A stretch of DNA of 64,000 nucleotides from Crambe crambe. Taxonomy: Eukaryota > Porifera > Demospongiae > Poecilosclerida > Crambeidae. A program made the translations under genes and the position numbers. Location of the stretch: NCBI GenBank assembly GCA_963924555.1, contig OZ004584.1:6447001-6511000 (forward strand). Reading direction: 5' to 3'. This document shows, in pieces, positions 39,503-50,784 of the stretch; positions within the stretch are counted from its first letter, which is position 1, and each line of letters opens with the position of its first letter. The notes under the pieces are model-generated. The model made no database searches. It saw only the letters and a program-made list of their open reading frames with translations, and was not told where the DNA came from.

Positions 39503-39954
39503 TTAGACAACCATATCTCTCGAACCACTCAAGCTACAGCTATGATTTCTGGATAAATCCACTCCAAATTCTACGAACTACGATCTTTTCTACTCGTTGA
39601 TCGACTAATTCAATTAGGAAGCCATCTTTTATCCAATTATTCGAAATTATAATATTACTCAGCTGTAGCTCTAGCTAGCTAGCTAACTAGCTAGCTCTAG
39701 ATAATGATGATAGACTACTGTATCGACTCGGGATTTAGATTCACCACGGTAGACTCTATTTCAGCATCTTCGACCTCCAAGTATAGCTCATGCGCTCAAC
39801 AATAACACAACACCTTGACTCGTTGATAATGATTGGGCTGGTATGCTGGAGAACTATTGGAGAACTATTCTTCTTTCATCTGTCCCTGCATACACATAGA
39901 AGAATGAACTCTATACATAGCTAAAACCATAAAAGAGAGGAAAAAAGACCAGGA

Positions 39955-40280
39955 ACAAGTAAGGGAAAAAGCATTTCATGAAATGAAAAAAGATGTAGGG
40001 ATGACCACTGCTCAAAAAAGTAAGGAAACAAGAAGTAAGGAAACAAGAAGGATGGAAATGGGATCAATCTTTGTTCTGTATATCCAGCCAACAATCCCTA
40101 CATATACGTCAGGTAGCTTCAGATTATAGTGCAGTAATGTACGTATATGTAGGGATTGTTGGCTGGATATACAGAACAAAGATTGATCCCATTTCCATCC
40201 TTCTTGTTTCCTTACTTTTTTGAGCAGTGGTCATCCCTACATCTTTTTTCATTTCACGAAATGCTTTTTCCCTTACTTGT
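39955..40280. mobile_element. palindromic element, about 325 bp
   Basis: The ends acaagtaagggaaaaagcat and its complement bound arms of about 150 bp around a loop near 40105-40135. One arm includes an internal 13-bp direct duplication (agtaaggaaacaa). Half copies occur at about 41858-42040 and 55804-55975. Confidence 0.9.
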
Positions 40281-40650
40281 ACTACTATAGGATGAGCAGC
40301 TGTACTGCAATGCAGCAAGGAGTGTCAGGAAGATCATCAGATAAGAATAAATAGCTAGCTAAACGATTAAACTGAAGACCTAGCTTAGAGATGAACTGAT
40401 TAGGCTGCACTGTAGCCACATGTGCACTTATACGTGGCCCCGCCCATACGCCCTGCCCCCTACTGATGTGCGCTTCAAAATGGCGTAGAAAGATTAGCCA
40501 AGTGCTATTGATATCACTGATTTGTAAAGTAGCGCTTTAGTCAAAACGAATAGCAAAAGATCAGCCTCTAGGTGCCGCTCTAACAGGTGGCCAAAGCAGA
40601 ATTTTGATGACTATAGCCAGTAATTCGGTACGTCGATCTATTATCCTATT

Positions 40651-40895
40651 ACAAGTGAGCGCAAAAAATTTCTTCTAAATAAAAAGTTAAGTAGGGATAA
40701 CCTCTGTATAATGTACTGCAGCCTCGTATGAAAATAATCCCTACATTTACATCCACTACCTATAGCTAGCTATGGGCCGTTGTAAATGTAGGGATTATTT
40801 TCATACGAGGCTGCAGTACATTATACAGCCCAGTTAGACTTTAGGCTATCCCTACTTAACTTTTTATTTAGAAGAAATTTTTTGCGCTCACTTGT
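40651..40895. mobile_element. palindromic element, 245 bp
   Basis: The ends acaagtgagcgcaaaaaatt and its complement are followed inside by tcttctaaataaaaagttaa and agtagggat. The arms are about 110 bp around gctagctatgggcc. Lone ends of the same type are seen near 25115-25160, 34642-34690, 38526-38580 and (degenerate) 49215-49275. Confidence 0.9.
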
Positions 40896-41182
40896 TTCTA
40901 TCCTTTTTTTATGCTTGAAGTTGAAAGTAAGTTTGTGTAAGTAAAGAATTGAGGGTGGCAGTATTGATCGTCACTTGAACTGAGAGTATGCAGTGATTAT
41001 TATTTGACATGAGGCTACAGTACAAAGCCAGCTCTACATAAACCTATCTTTTTTTCTTTTGTAGGCACATACACAGTCTCTGGAAGGATTTATTTAGCTA
41101 TTTAAGTTTTGTCTATCATTTAATATAAAACTTTACAGCAATAGCAATGTAAATGACATGTCCATGGCATGGTAAAGACGTG

Positions 41183-41830
41183 CGCTTCAAAATGGCGTAG
41201 AAAGATTAGCCGAGTGCTATCGATCACTGATTTGTGGAAGTAGCGCTTTAGTCAAAACTAATAGCAAAAGATCAGCCTCTATGTGCCACTCTAACAGATG
41301 GCCAAAGCAGAATTTTGATGACTATAGCCAGTAAGCCGGTACGTCGATCTTATTATTATTATTATTGTTATTATTATTATTATTATAAAGAAATAGAACA
41401 AAAGTCAATTTTAGACATTGTTTTTTTCTTATGTTAGCGAATGAATTTTTGGTTTTGGAACATTCTCCTCTCTTCTTTGTAGATGTAATAATTCACTGTA
41501 GCCTTCTGAGAACCTGTAGAGTAAGGGTAGAAGAGAAAGAAGAGTTTTTAGTTTATACAGTCCTATGACCTTTGACCCGCCATCCCTACTTAGAGAGTGC
41601 TAACGCACTCTCGATTATAAAGAAAAGTCAATTTTAGAACTTGTTTTTTTCTTGTGTTAGCGAATGAATTTTTGGTTTTTGAACATTCTTCTCTCTTCTT
41701 TGTAGATGTAATAATTCACTGTAGCCTTCTGAGAACCTGTAGAGTAAGGGTAGAAGAGAATTAGTTTATACAGTCTTATGACCTTTGACCCGCCATTTCT
41801 ACGCGTTAGCACTCTCGATAATAATAGTGT
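41183..41830. repeat. right arm of the 3.9-kb inverted repeat plus partial tandem copy
   Basis: 41183-41615 mirrors 37741-38165. 41625-41830 repeats the part from caattttagaacttg to gcgttagcactctc in direct orientation, so the end of the arm is duplicated in tandem. Confidence 0.75.
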
Positions 41831-42059
41831 ACACAATTAAGCTTGATTATATATAATAAGGGAAAAAACATTTCCGTGAAATGAAAGATGACCATTGCTC
41901 AAAAAAGTAAGGAAACAAGGGTAGGGATGAAGGATGGAAATGGGATCAGTCTTTGTTCAGTATATCTAGCCAACAATCCCTACATAATTATAATTATGTA
42001 TGTCAGGTAGCTTCAGATTATAGTGCAGTAATATACATAATATGCATGATGAAGTGAAG

Positions 42060-44163
42060 TTGAATGCACCCTCTGTCTGTCTTTATCAGATATCAAGTCT
42101 GTTACTTCTGACATATCAACTTCCAGTGACAAGATCAAAGTTTTAGTCCACTCAAGACCCAAATTTTCAAAAGCCGTCTCCAATAGGAAGTTTAGGCAAC
42201 ATTTCAAAGAGTTTGAATCTGGGATCAGCAATGCATTTATTGCAAAAAATAGCAAGACATGCCAATCCCTTGGATTTGGAATCATTTTCTTTTCTTCTCT
42301 AGAAATGGCCAACCTTGCTATTCAGAAAATGAGAAATACTAAAGTCATAGGAGAGTTTCAAATTATTTCAATTGGTTTTGGAAAAGGTGAACTTCAATCA
42401 CCTTCAGGTCCCTCTTTGGTGGATAGGACCGAGTTTAATGATGGTGCAAGCATCGCTTCAGGCAGAAGTGGTTTCCAGCCAACTTATAGTGGACCTGTCC
42501 ACTCACAACCTCCTGCAGACTGTGTCATTATTGAGAATATCGATCCCTCTTTCAGTGAGAGTGAAATAAGTGCCCTCATTTCTGTTCCGATGTTGTCCTT
42601 TAATCGTCTTCCACCTCCTTCTAATGGAGTCATGATAAAGCTCTACCCGAATACAGATGCCCATGCTATTGCACAAAGTCTCAATGGAAAGAATGTGATG
42701 GACCGGTGTATTCTTGCCTATGTCCCTCGGACTAATCCAGCACCTTCTCCTAATGTGGGTGCCACCCATCAGCCACCTCGTGCTCTGGCAGCAGGTCCTC
42801 TGCCAGCATTTGTTCAGGGTCAGCCACCTGTGACAGGTCCTCTGCCAACATTTGGTCCAGGCCAGCCATCACGTCATGCTCTGGCAACAGGTCCTCCAGC
42901 AGCATTTGGTCCAGGCCAGCCATCACATCATGCTCTGGCAACAGGTCCTCCACCAGCATTTGGTTCAGGCCAGCCAGGTACATCCCATGCATATGGCGGT
43001 GGTGCTCAAATGCCCAGCTCCCCAAACCAAAAGCAACTACAACGAGCGTACGGCAACCCTCCTTTCTCACCTACAGCTCCAGTCCCTCCAACAATGCGGA
43101 CATCTCATCCTCCAACTGTGAATCCAACCATGTCAACAGAGTCAGCCACACATCAAGCTGATTTTCAATACCCAGATCCACAACAAGCATCAGTGAAAGT
43201 TACTCACCTCCCTCCTACTATAACCAAAGAAAAACTGTATTTGCACTTCAGAAAGGCAGGGGAAATCAAAGGAGAACCTGTTATTCATGTCACTAGTAAA
43301 TCTGTTTTTGCTCATGTTAACTTCTACCAACCCATGTCAGCACAGAATGCAGCTTCTATGCTGGACAATAGCATCATTGATGGTACAAAGATCAGAGTTA
43401 AGCTTGCTCGAACGAAGTCCATTGAACGTGATAACTATGAAGAAGTTCTGAAATTGGATCCCAATCAGTGGAACACGTTGATGCTGGTTAATCCAAACAG
43501 TGGAACATCACTATTCCAGGATGCAATATCTCCTTACAAGAGTAACCCCAATGTGATCATTCAGCTAGAATATGAGAACCAGAGCGTGAAATCCTCAGGG
43601 AAGTTTGATGCTGTGGAAGATGTTCATTCCACCCTCAAGCGACAGTTGAATAAAGAACTTCCTGTCGACAGGTAAGTACATTGTAGATCATCTTAATGTG
43701 CTGTATATATACCATGTACTGTGAAATCTTCATGGTTTGCCAAAATATAAAGTTCCACTACTCTCAGTATTATTTTATTTCTTATTTCTTGCAGGTTAAA
43801 GAGAGAAGCTTTGGTTAACTTGAGGCCATCCTTACCTTCTGAGATCAACCAGAAGTATGGAGCACATATTGTCGACTATCAAGGATTTGGGCCAACAATT
43901 CGATTCGAAGGTCCCATAACTGGCATTGAAAAAGCTCATGGTGAAGTGAAAGCTCTCGTGGATAGCTTATTTGTGGAAGAAGTGATATTCAAAAAGGAAT
44001 ATCAAGTTGATCAACTTGAAAAGGCAAGGAAACATATTAAAGTTCCAGTTTATATCTGTTGTCCAGACTTATCACAAAGAAAGTCAGTAGTACTGTTTTC
44101 ATTTGATCACACTACTCTTCAGAATTCAACTCCTCGTGTAGTTCAACTTCTTTCTATGAATGC
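42060..44163 (+). repeat. segmental duplicate of PARP14-like copy 2
   Basis: Homology to the gene at 56999-63635 (opposite strand) begins near 42060, in the sequence encoding the linker before the third RRM, and ends in the KH-like exon after gtgaatgctt/atgaatgctt. The copy lacks RRM1-2 and everything after the first 120 or so residues of the long exon. The left breakpoint abuts a half foldback element (41858-42040). Confidence 0.85.
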
Positions 44164-47100
44164 TTATAAAGAACTTCCTGTCGACAGGTATTTAGCATAT
44201 CTCCTGTGCATGGTATCTTTTATTATTACCATCTATTTCAATCATGCAGGTTGATGACCTCATTCAACCCCAAGAATCAATTCAGCATGAGTGCTCTTTC
44301 TATGCTGGAGGAAGAAGGAATCCAGGTGATCACATCACTGGCAAAGGTCCACACTGAACTGATCAAAGCTGCAGGAATCACTTTGGATAAAACTGTCCAC
44401 CTTCAACTCTTGTCTGATCCTGTTAAAGCTGTTAAATTTGTGATCAGCCAATGGGAATCTCCAGGAAAGAGTCGTCATCCTCCAACCTGGACGTCACTGT
44501 TCAATGTACTGAAGAAACTTGAACTGAACAAACTGAGTGTGCAGATTGAGGACTACCTCACTGGTGAGTAGAGATTTCATACAAATGTATATTGTGTGGG
44601 TATCATCCAATTCCTAGGCTTTCATCTGGAAAGGTTGTGGAGGGGGGGGTATGTATGTCTTGGACCCTTAGGAATATGCTGCTTAACCGATATAAATTAC
44701 AGTGCAGAGTTTTAGGGGGAAAGCAAAATTCTTGTAATTAAGGGAGAAAGCAAATCTCCCCACTCCCAATTACCTTCATAATATGCTTAGTTGCCAAACA
44801 TTCCAAAGTTGGTGGGTACCCTCCAAAGTTGTAACTGTAGTGAGCACCAGGTGTGCATTATTTAAAGGAACTCTACTCAGAAACTGAACTCTCTTATCCC
44901 ATCAGGCAAAACTGAGTACTTGGATGCGTACCGCCAAATCCTTGCCATGCAAGAATCCATAGAAATATTTTTTGTTAAAATGGCTTTTGTTGGAGGTCCT
45001 CGTTTGGGAAAGACAACAGCCCGTCGCCGCCTGACTGGAGAAATCACAGACATCACTTCAGCTGGAGAGGTAGAGCAGCCTAGTACGGGTGTAGTTGAGT
45101 CAGGTCGAGTCATTATCAGGAACTTCTCATGCACTACAGCCATGGTAACACAAACAGATTGGTTAGCGGCCAAAGACCTTGCTGACGAGGCATGCATGTT
45201 CCTACGTTGTTTCTATCAGCATTTTTTTCAACAGAAAAAATGGGAAATATCCGATACTAACTCCAATGAAGAAAGTGCGAGTGATGTGTCCAGCATTCAT
45301 GAGATGCCTTTATCTGAGGATAAGTCTACTCACCCTCCGGAAAGAGGCAGCAGTAGTCTACTCTCTGACATGGAGGAAGAAATGGCTGACTTCTTCCGTG
45401 ATGCCATGAGCAAGAATAGTAGTCATATTATGAAGCAGCTCTTCACAGATGCAGCACTACTAAACATGGAAGACACAGGGGGCCATCCTGAATTGATGGA
45501 CATGCTACCAGCACTCACCATTGGTCCTGGCCTTTATCTTTTATTTTGTAAGTTGATCGATGACCTCCAGAAAAGTTACACTGTCTCCTATCTCAGTCCA
45601 TCGGGTGAGTCCACTTTGCCGGTTGAGTCCATTTATACTATGGAAGAAGTCCTTCTCTCAGCTCTAGCCAGTATTGCTTGCTTCAAGTCGTACAGCTCAC
45701 AAGAGAGTAACGAAGGAGCCTCTAATTCCAAATTGGACGAGCTTTTAGCTTCTTCTTCTAAATCTGTTGCATACATAATTGGGACACATAAAGATAAAGT
45801 GTCTGAAGAGGAGATCGACAAATTTGATCAAAAATTACAGAATACAATTCGATCTACTGATTTCTTTAAGGGTGATCTAGTCCAGTTTTCCTCCGAAGGC
45901 AGAATGATACTCCCCATTGACAACATGACAGGGGGGGCCGATGAAATCAGAGAGATTCGTACCTTTTTGGAGAGTGGTTTGAAGAAGCATTTCAAGAAGC
46001 TTCGCATCCCAGCTGCATGGCTGATGCTGAGTCTCTGCCTGCGAAAGAGAGACAAGAGAATAGCCAGTCTGCAGAGTTGCATACAACTGGCTGAAAGGCT
46101 TGGCATGACAGCTGCTGATACAAAGACAGCTCTGTGGTTCCTCCACTACCATGCCGGAGTTTTGATGTACTTCCCCAACCTACCCGAGTTAAGTGACATG
46201 GTCATTTGTAATATTCAAATCGTATTCGATAGTGTTACCAATCTGATCATCAATGCATTTAAGTTTGGTCGAATGGGTGTGGCTTCCTCTGAGAGGTTTA
46301 AGAAAACTGGACAGTTCTCTCTGGAAGATATCAGAAGCAGTATTGTCTCGGGAGACTACATACCCCTGGAACAACTGGTGAAGCTGTTGGAACATCTAAA
46401 CATCATAGCTCCCATAGTCCAGTCTGACCCCAGTCCTTCGCAGAGTTCAAAGGTCTACCTGATGCCCTGTGTCCTTGAGAGTATGAGCAGCAAAGAACTG
46501 GGTGACTCCCGAAAGAATGATTCCAACCAACTCCTTCCTGCCTCTCTCTTGATTCGATACAAATGTGGTTTTGTACCCCTTGGGGTCTTTCCTGCCACCA
46601 TTGCCAACTTAGTTGGGCAGAGCTCACACAAACTCAAGTTGATTGAAGAAGGCATCAAGAAGAATCGAGTGCAGTTTCGACTTGGAGCTGATCGTGACAC
46701 CATCACCCTTATTTCCCAACCAAAGTACTACGAGGTATCCATCAAGAGAGAAACGTTCACTAAGACCCCAACACACGAGGTGTGTCATGCTATTCGAGAG
46801 ATTATTCAGCATACGCTAGAGACAGTTACCTCTTGTATGAACTACACCTTTACTGTGAACTACCAACTCTCCTTTGAGTGTCCTTCTCACCCTGGAAGAG
46901 ACCATTTGTGTGTTGTTGACAGTGAAGAGTCTTGTCCTTACAAAATGGACTGCCTCAGGAATCCTGAAAATTGTAAACCAGTGGAAATGCAAAGTCAGCA
47001 TTTGGTGTGGTTTGGAAAGGTAAGTAAATTGTAGCTGCATATGGTATGGTGTGTATTATATAGAATAGTGCTTATATGTCCCCTAATATTATATGTAATG

Positions 47101-48706
47101 TGCATGACTATAGTTCACATTGTACTACTGTAGCCCATGACTGGAGATGGAAGTGGTGTGAATGGACCTGACCCAGTTCTCCCCTCAGGTTAGTGTGAGT
47201 CCCATTGTCCTCCATGGATCCACTCTACACTGTAACTACATGTCACAGGACCAGATTACCAATCCTACCTCTCACGTCTCCCAGTAGATGCACGCCCCCA
47301 CTTGGAGTGGCAGTTGGACTGGGGCCATGGGGGAGTGGACAGTGACCTGAATGAGATAGCGGACCACTTACTGGACTGGGAGGAGAAGCTCTCTGTTCCT
47401 CTGGGACTGACTGGCACTGACATTAGTGACATCAAGACCATGCATCAGAATAAACCTCAACTGCAGAGGTGAGGTTAGAGCACTTGGTGTTTTTTGGCTT
47501 CCCAGATCCCATTAAAGTGGTTATTATGGTGGGGAATCCTCCCAATGTTTAGATAGATCCCAACACCTAAGAAACTTAACGTCTCTTCCCTCTCCCTTCC
47601 CTTGCACGAGGACAAATCTCCCCCCCTAACTGAGAGTCCAGTGTGAATCACTGATCTGTTTGACTAATAGACGAGAGGTACTGAGGAGGTGGAAGGAGAA
47701 GCAGGGTCTTGCAGCCACCTATGGGAACTTGCTGGAGGTGTGTGTGAAGGCTGGACACACTCAGTCTGCTGAGGCCATCTGTGAAGTGCTAAAGAAGAAA
47801 CGTAAGATTACCTTGATAATGTGTGTATCTAGTGGTAACCATTTTCTACAGATGTCGGCAGCATTTCCAAAACATCCAAGACATCTTTGAGTACGAGTGA
47901 GGCTTCTACCTCTAGCCACACCCACTGTTCCCCTAGCACTGATGGTGGAGGACATATGAGAGGACCTCAATCAGCACCTCAATCCAGTGAGTCTCCAAGT
48001 GGTCATGACGACCACACATCATGTTGTCCACTTTCAACATAATGTTACTTCTTTCTTCTCATAAGGTCTCCACTCTCTTGTTACTCCACTCTCAGCAACC
48101 AATCAATTAGGGACTTCCCCATCAAGTGCTGGACAACATGTGAGTTAATCTCTCAGTTGCCATTTGATTTTTACTAGTGAAGGGATTATATTCTATCAGG
48201 CCAGTGGAACTGAGTGGAAACAAGTTCTTGAAATGATAGATGATTCTGAACTAGGTGAGTCATCAGATCTCCCTCAAACTTACAATGAGTCAATGTTGCA
48301 TTGATAATAGATCCTGAAGACATAACAGATGTGATGGATGACGTGGAGGACTTGGCCGCCAGTTGGGACACCCTTGCTACTTACCTCAGACTGAAGACCA
48401 GTGCCATTGAGGTCATCCGCAGGAATAACTCTGGAAATTGTAGCAGGTGCCTGTTCAACGCCATTACTGAGTGGTTGAAGCAGAATTACAACACTGCCAA
48501 ATATGGCAAACCGAGTTGGAGGCAACTAGCAGCTGGTGTTAGGAAGCTTGATGGAGGAATATTTGAAAGGATAGCCACAGCACACCCAAGAGGTAAGGTG
48601 TTATACTACTATACTATGTACATAGAAGATGACAGTTTTGATGGAGTATTATCATGTGATTTCATTTCTCTCTTCATCTTCAGGTGTTGTTGGAGAGGAG
48701 GGATAG
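42305..48706 (+). CDS. chimeric RRM/KH - Death - Roc-COR GTPase - Death - Death protein (12 exons)
   Basis: Exons 42305-43671, 43795-44187, 44250-44563, 44906-47019, 47134-47188, 47249-47468, 47671-47801, 47852-47986, 48066-48139, 48200-48254, 48311-48592 and 48684-48706 are all phase-consistent and give 1,720 residues. Residues 1-586 are nearly identical to PARP14-like copy 2: end of an RRM, RRM (about 72-145, DCVIIENIDP), Pro-rich linker, RRM (about 297-370, VKVTHLPPTITKEKL), KH-like. Then come a Death domain (about 600-690, TWTSLFNVLKKLELN), a Roc GTPase (G1 GGPRLGKTTA about 721, G3 EDTGGHPE, G4 GTHKDKV), a COR-like region to about 1395, a second Death domain (ADHLLDWEEKLSV...AICEVLKK), a Ser/Thr-rich linker and a third Death domain (DLAASWDTLATYLRL...SWRQLAAGV). 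No macro or PARP domain remains. The likely role is a cytosolic GTP-regulated death/immune scaffold with RNA-binding N-terminus (inference). The true start may lie upstream: the frame is open to an acceptor at 42089/42090. Confidence 0.8.
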
Positions 48707-50104
48707 GGGAGACCCAGAGGAAGTGGGTCCACCTCACCAATCAGGAGTTGTTCAAGTGTGTATACATAGAGAAGGGTTTGTGATGGACTAAGAGGGTCCT
48801 TCCCACTGAGGAGAACAGAGCTGTATTTTGGCCTGGTCGGGTAGAGTAGATTAGTCGTTTCTTGGGCCCTACCTACCCATCAATGTTGAAATATTTTCTC
48901 TTGATAAGAGTAAGCGTAGATTTCATAACCCCATGCAAATTTTGTATGCCGTATGAATTTCGTAGTAGGTATGGTAAGTTTTACTAGAACTTGTGATCTC
49001 TGTTTGGCAATGAAGGCGGTTGTGGAGCTATATTTGAGAGGTAAGTGACGATTTACGCAGTTTAGCTGGTTTTTCAAAAATTTTATATCGACATCACAAC
49101 TGATTGCTTTACCCCTTGCTGTGCATGCGTGCGCGGGGTAAAATCTCAATTTTTCAGCACATGGCACATTTTATTTAAAACCAGCAGCTTTCTTTGCTTG
49201 ACCTTGAGTTGCACAACCCAGCTAGATTTTAGGCCATCCCTTCATAACCTTTTTATTTAGAATGAATTTTTTTTGTACTCAGTTTACTTAGTTGTGTGGT
49301 AGAAACCACTTGGTCCACTCCCTAGTGGGGGTGAGTGCAATTATAGCTGCAGTCAATATTTATGTTTGTGCTTGTGTTGGGTTCCTATAGTCATTAAAAC
49401 TCAGACTGCACTAGGAACAATCCCTGCAGAACATTCAATATTTATCATTGGGAAACCCTCCTCCATGGTGATCAGTCTTGCCCCTTTGCTCTCAATAAGA
49501 ACTCTTGTTATGAAACCATCAGATACTATGATTTTGTTCACCCACAGACAAGTCCTGGTATTGGTCAAGAAAAAAATGTGTATGCTTAATGTTGATGACT
49601 CTACTGATTTTCTCCACGTTCGGTTTCTTCTGTAAGTTCTTCCTAACTTAACAACTGATGTATTGTTATGTTAATTTGCACAGGGATGCATGGACCCAAC
49701 AGCAAGACTTCAATATTAAAAGTGAACTATAGTTCCTACTTTAATAGCACTACCTCTCTAGAAAGGTCAAAGTACAATATGTCTTTTCTCAATGCGCATG
49801 CTCAAAATATCACGTGATGATGGGGTGGGTGGAAAAGAAGGGCGGGTCGCCTTCTGGAATCATGGGGAAGAAATCAATCCGATGGAGGGACAGGAGATGG
49901 TACACTCTCACTCACACTCTCTTCTGCGTGTGAGAGTCTGGCCCGCGCGAGAATGGAGGGACATGAGAAGGTATGGATAAAAGCTAGCTGCCTAAATTTA
50001 CTAGCTGCAAGACTATCTGTTGACTGTACCAATGTGCCTCTCTAAATGAAGAATCACTCTAAAGCATCACATGATGATGCTATGTAGTTCACAGTGGTTT
50101 ACTA
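48707..50104. other. intergenic, nothing recognised
   Basis: A degenerate foldback end (ttttaggccatccctt, about 49230) is visible. Plus frames at 49366-49635 and 49792-49980 have no domain. No gene is supported. Confidence 0.4.
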
Positions 50105-50107
50105 TTA

Positions 50108-50398
50108 GGCCACTATTTATAGAATCCTAGTTTCCTGTCCAAGAAGACATCCACAAGTGCTGCGGGCGGGTGGTTATTATAATTATTCTATTATTGCTTC
50201 GTTGTTTGTCTCAAGGGTCCTGTCTTCATCATTCACCACGGGCTTTCCCAAAAAGAGCTGCATGTGAAGCCAAATGTGCGCGCTCTATTGCGTGCATGAG
50301 CAATGGCAGGCACTAGGCAGTAATAATATTTTTTGATGCGGTGACATTTTCAATATGCGGGCGGTGGACAGGAAACAATCATTCTATTAATAGTGGCC
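50108..50398. mobile_element. Harbinger-like MITE
   Basis: The inverted ends ggccactatttatagaat...gtttcctgtcca and tggacaggaaac...attctattaatagtggcc are flanked by TTA on both sides (50105-50107 and 50399-50401), the PIF/Harbinger target-site signature. Non-coding interior of about 220 bp. Confidence 0.75.
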
Positions 50399-50784
50399 TT
50401 ATCTTGCTGCCATCCAGAGACTGTGTGTATTTGGACATCTTGTGATTGTGGGATCTGTGGAATAGTTGGACTTAGGGTCCTATTCACCTGTAAGGTCATG
50501 GTAAGAGATACATTGTGAGGGTCCCTCCCCCTCCAAGTCGTATCCTTGGGCAGGAGAGAGTATGGAGCTGGAAATAACATGTCACTAGATCAGCCAACTA
50601 AAATTTCAATGCTTGAGCTTTATGGTCTGCATGTTTGAACTCTGACCTTAGAGTGAGTTGGTCTGACCTCATGGTAGTCATGCTGGATGAGCATTATTTG
50701 GTGATAACGTACTGTACTTTGGCCACACATTAGATAACTTAGTGCATATAGGGGTAGCACAACCACTTGAAACGTGGTACCATA

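Noticed and set aside
42750-43070. 106-codon minus frame with repeated LPEHDVMAGLDQML
   Set aside because: Antisense of the Pro/Gly-rich repeat between the RRMs.
49366-49635. 89-codon plus frame between the chimera and the pseudogene
   Set aside because: No recognisable motif and no splice-phase support.
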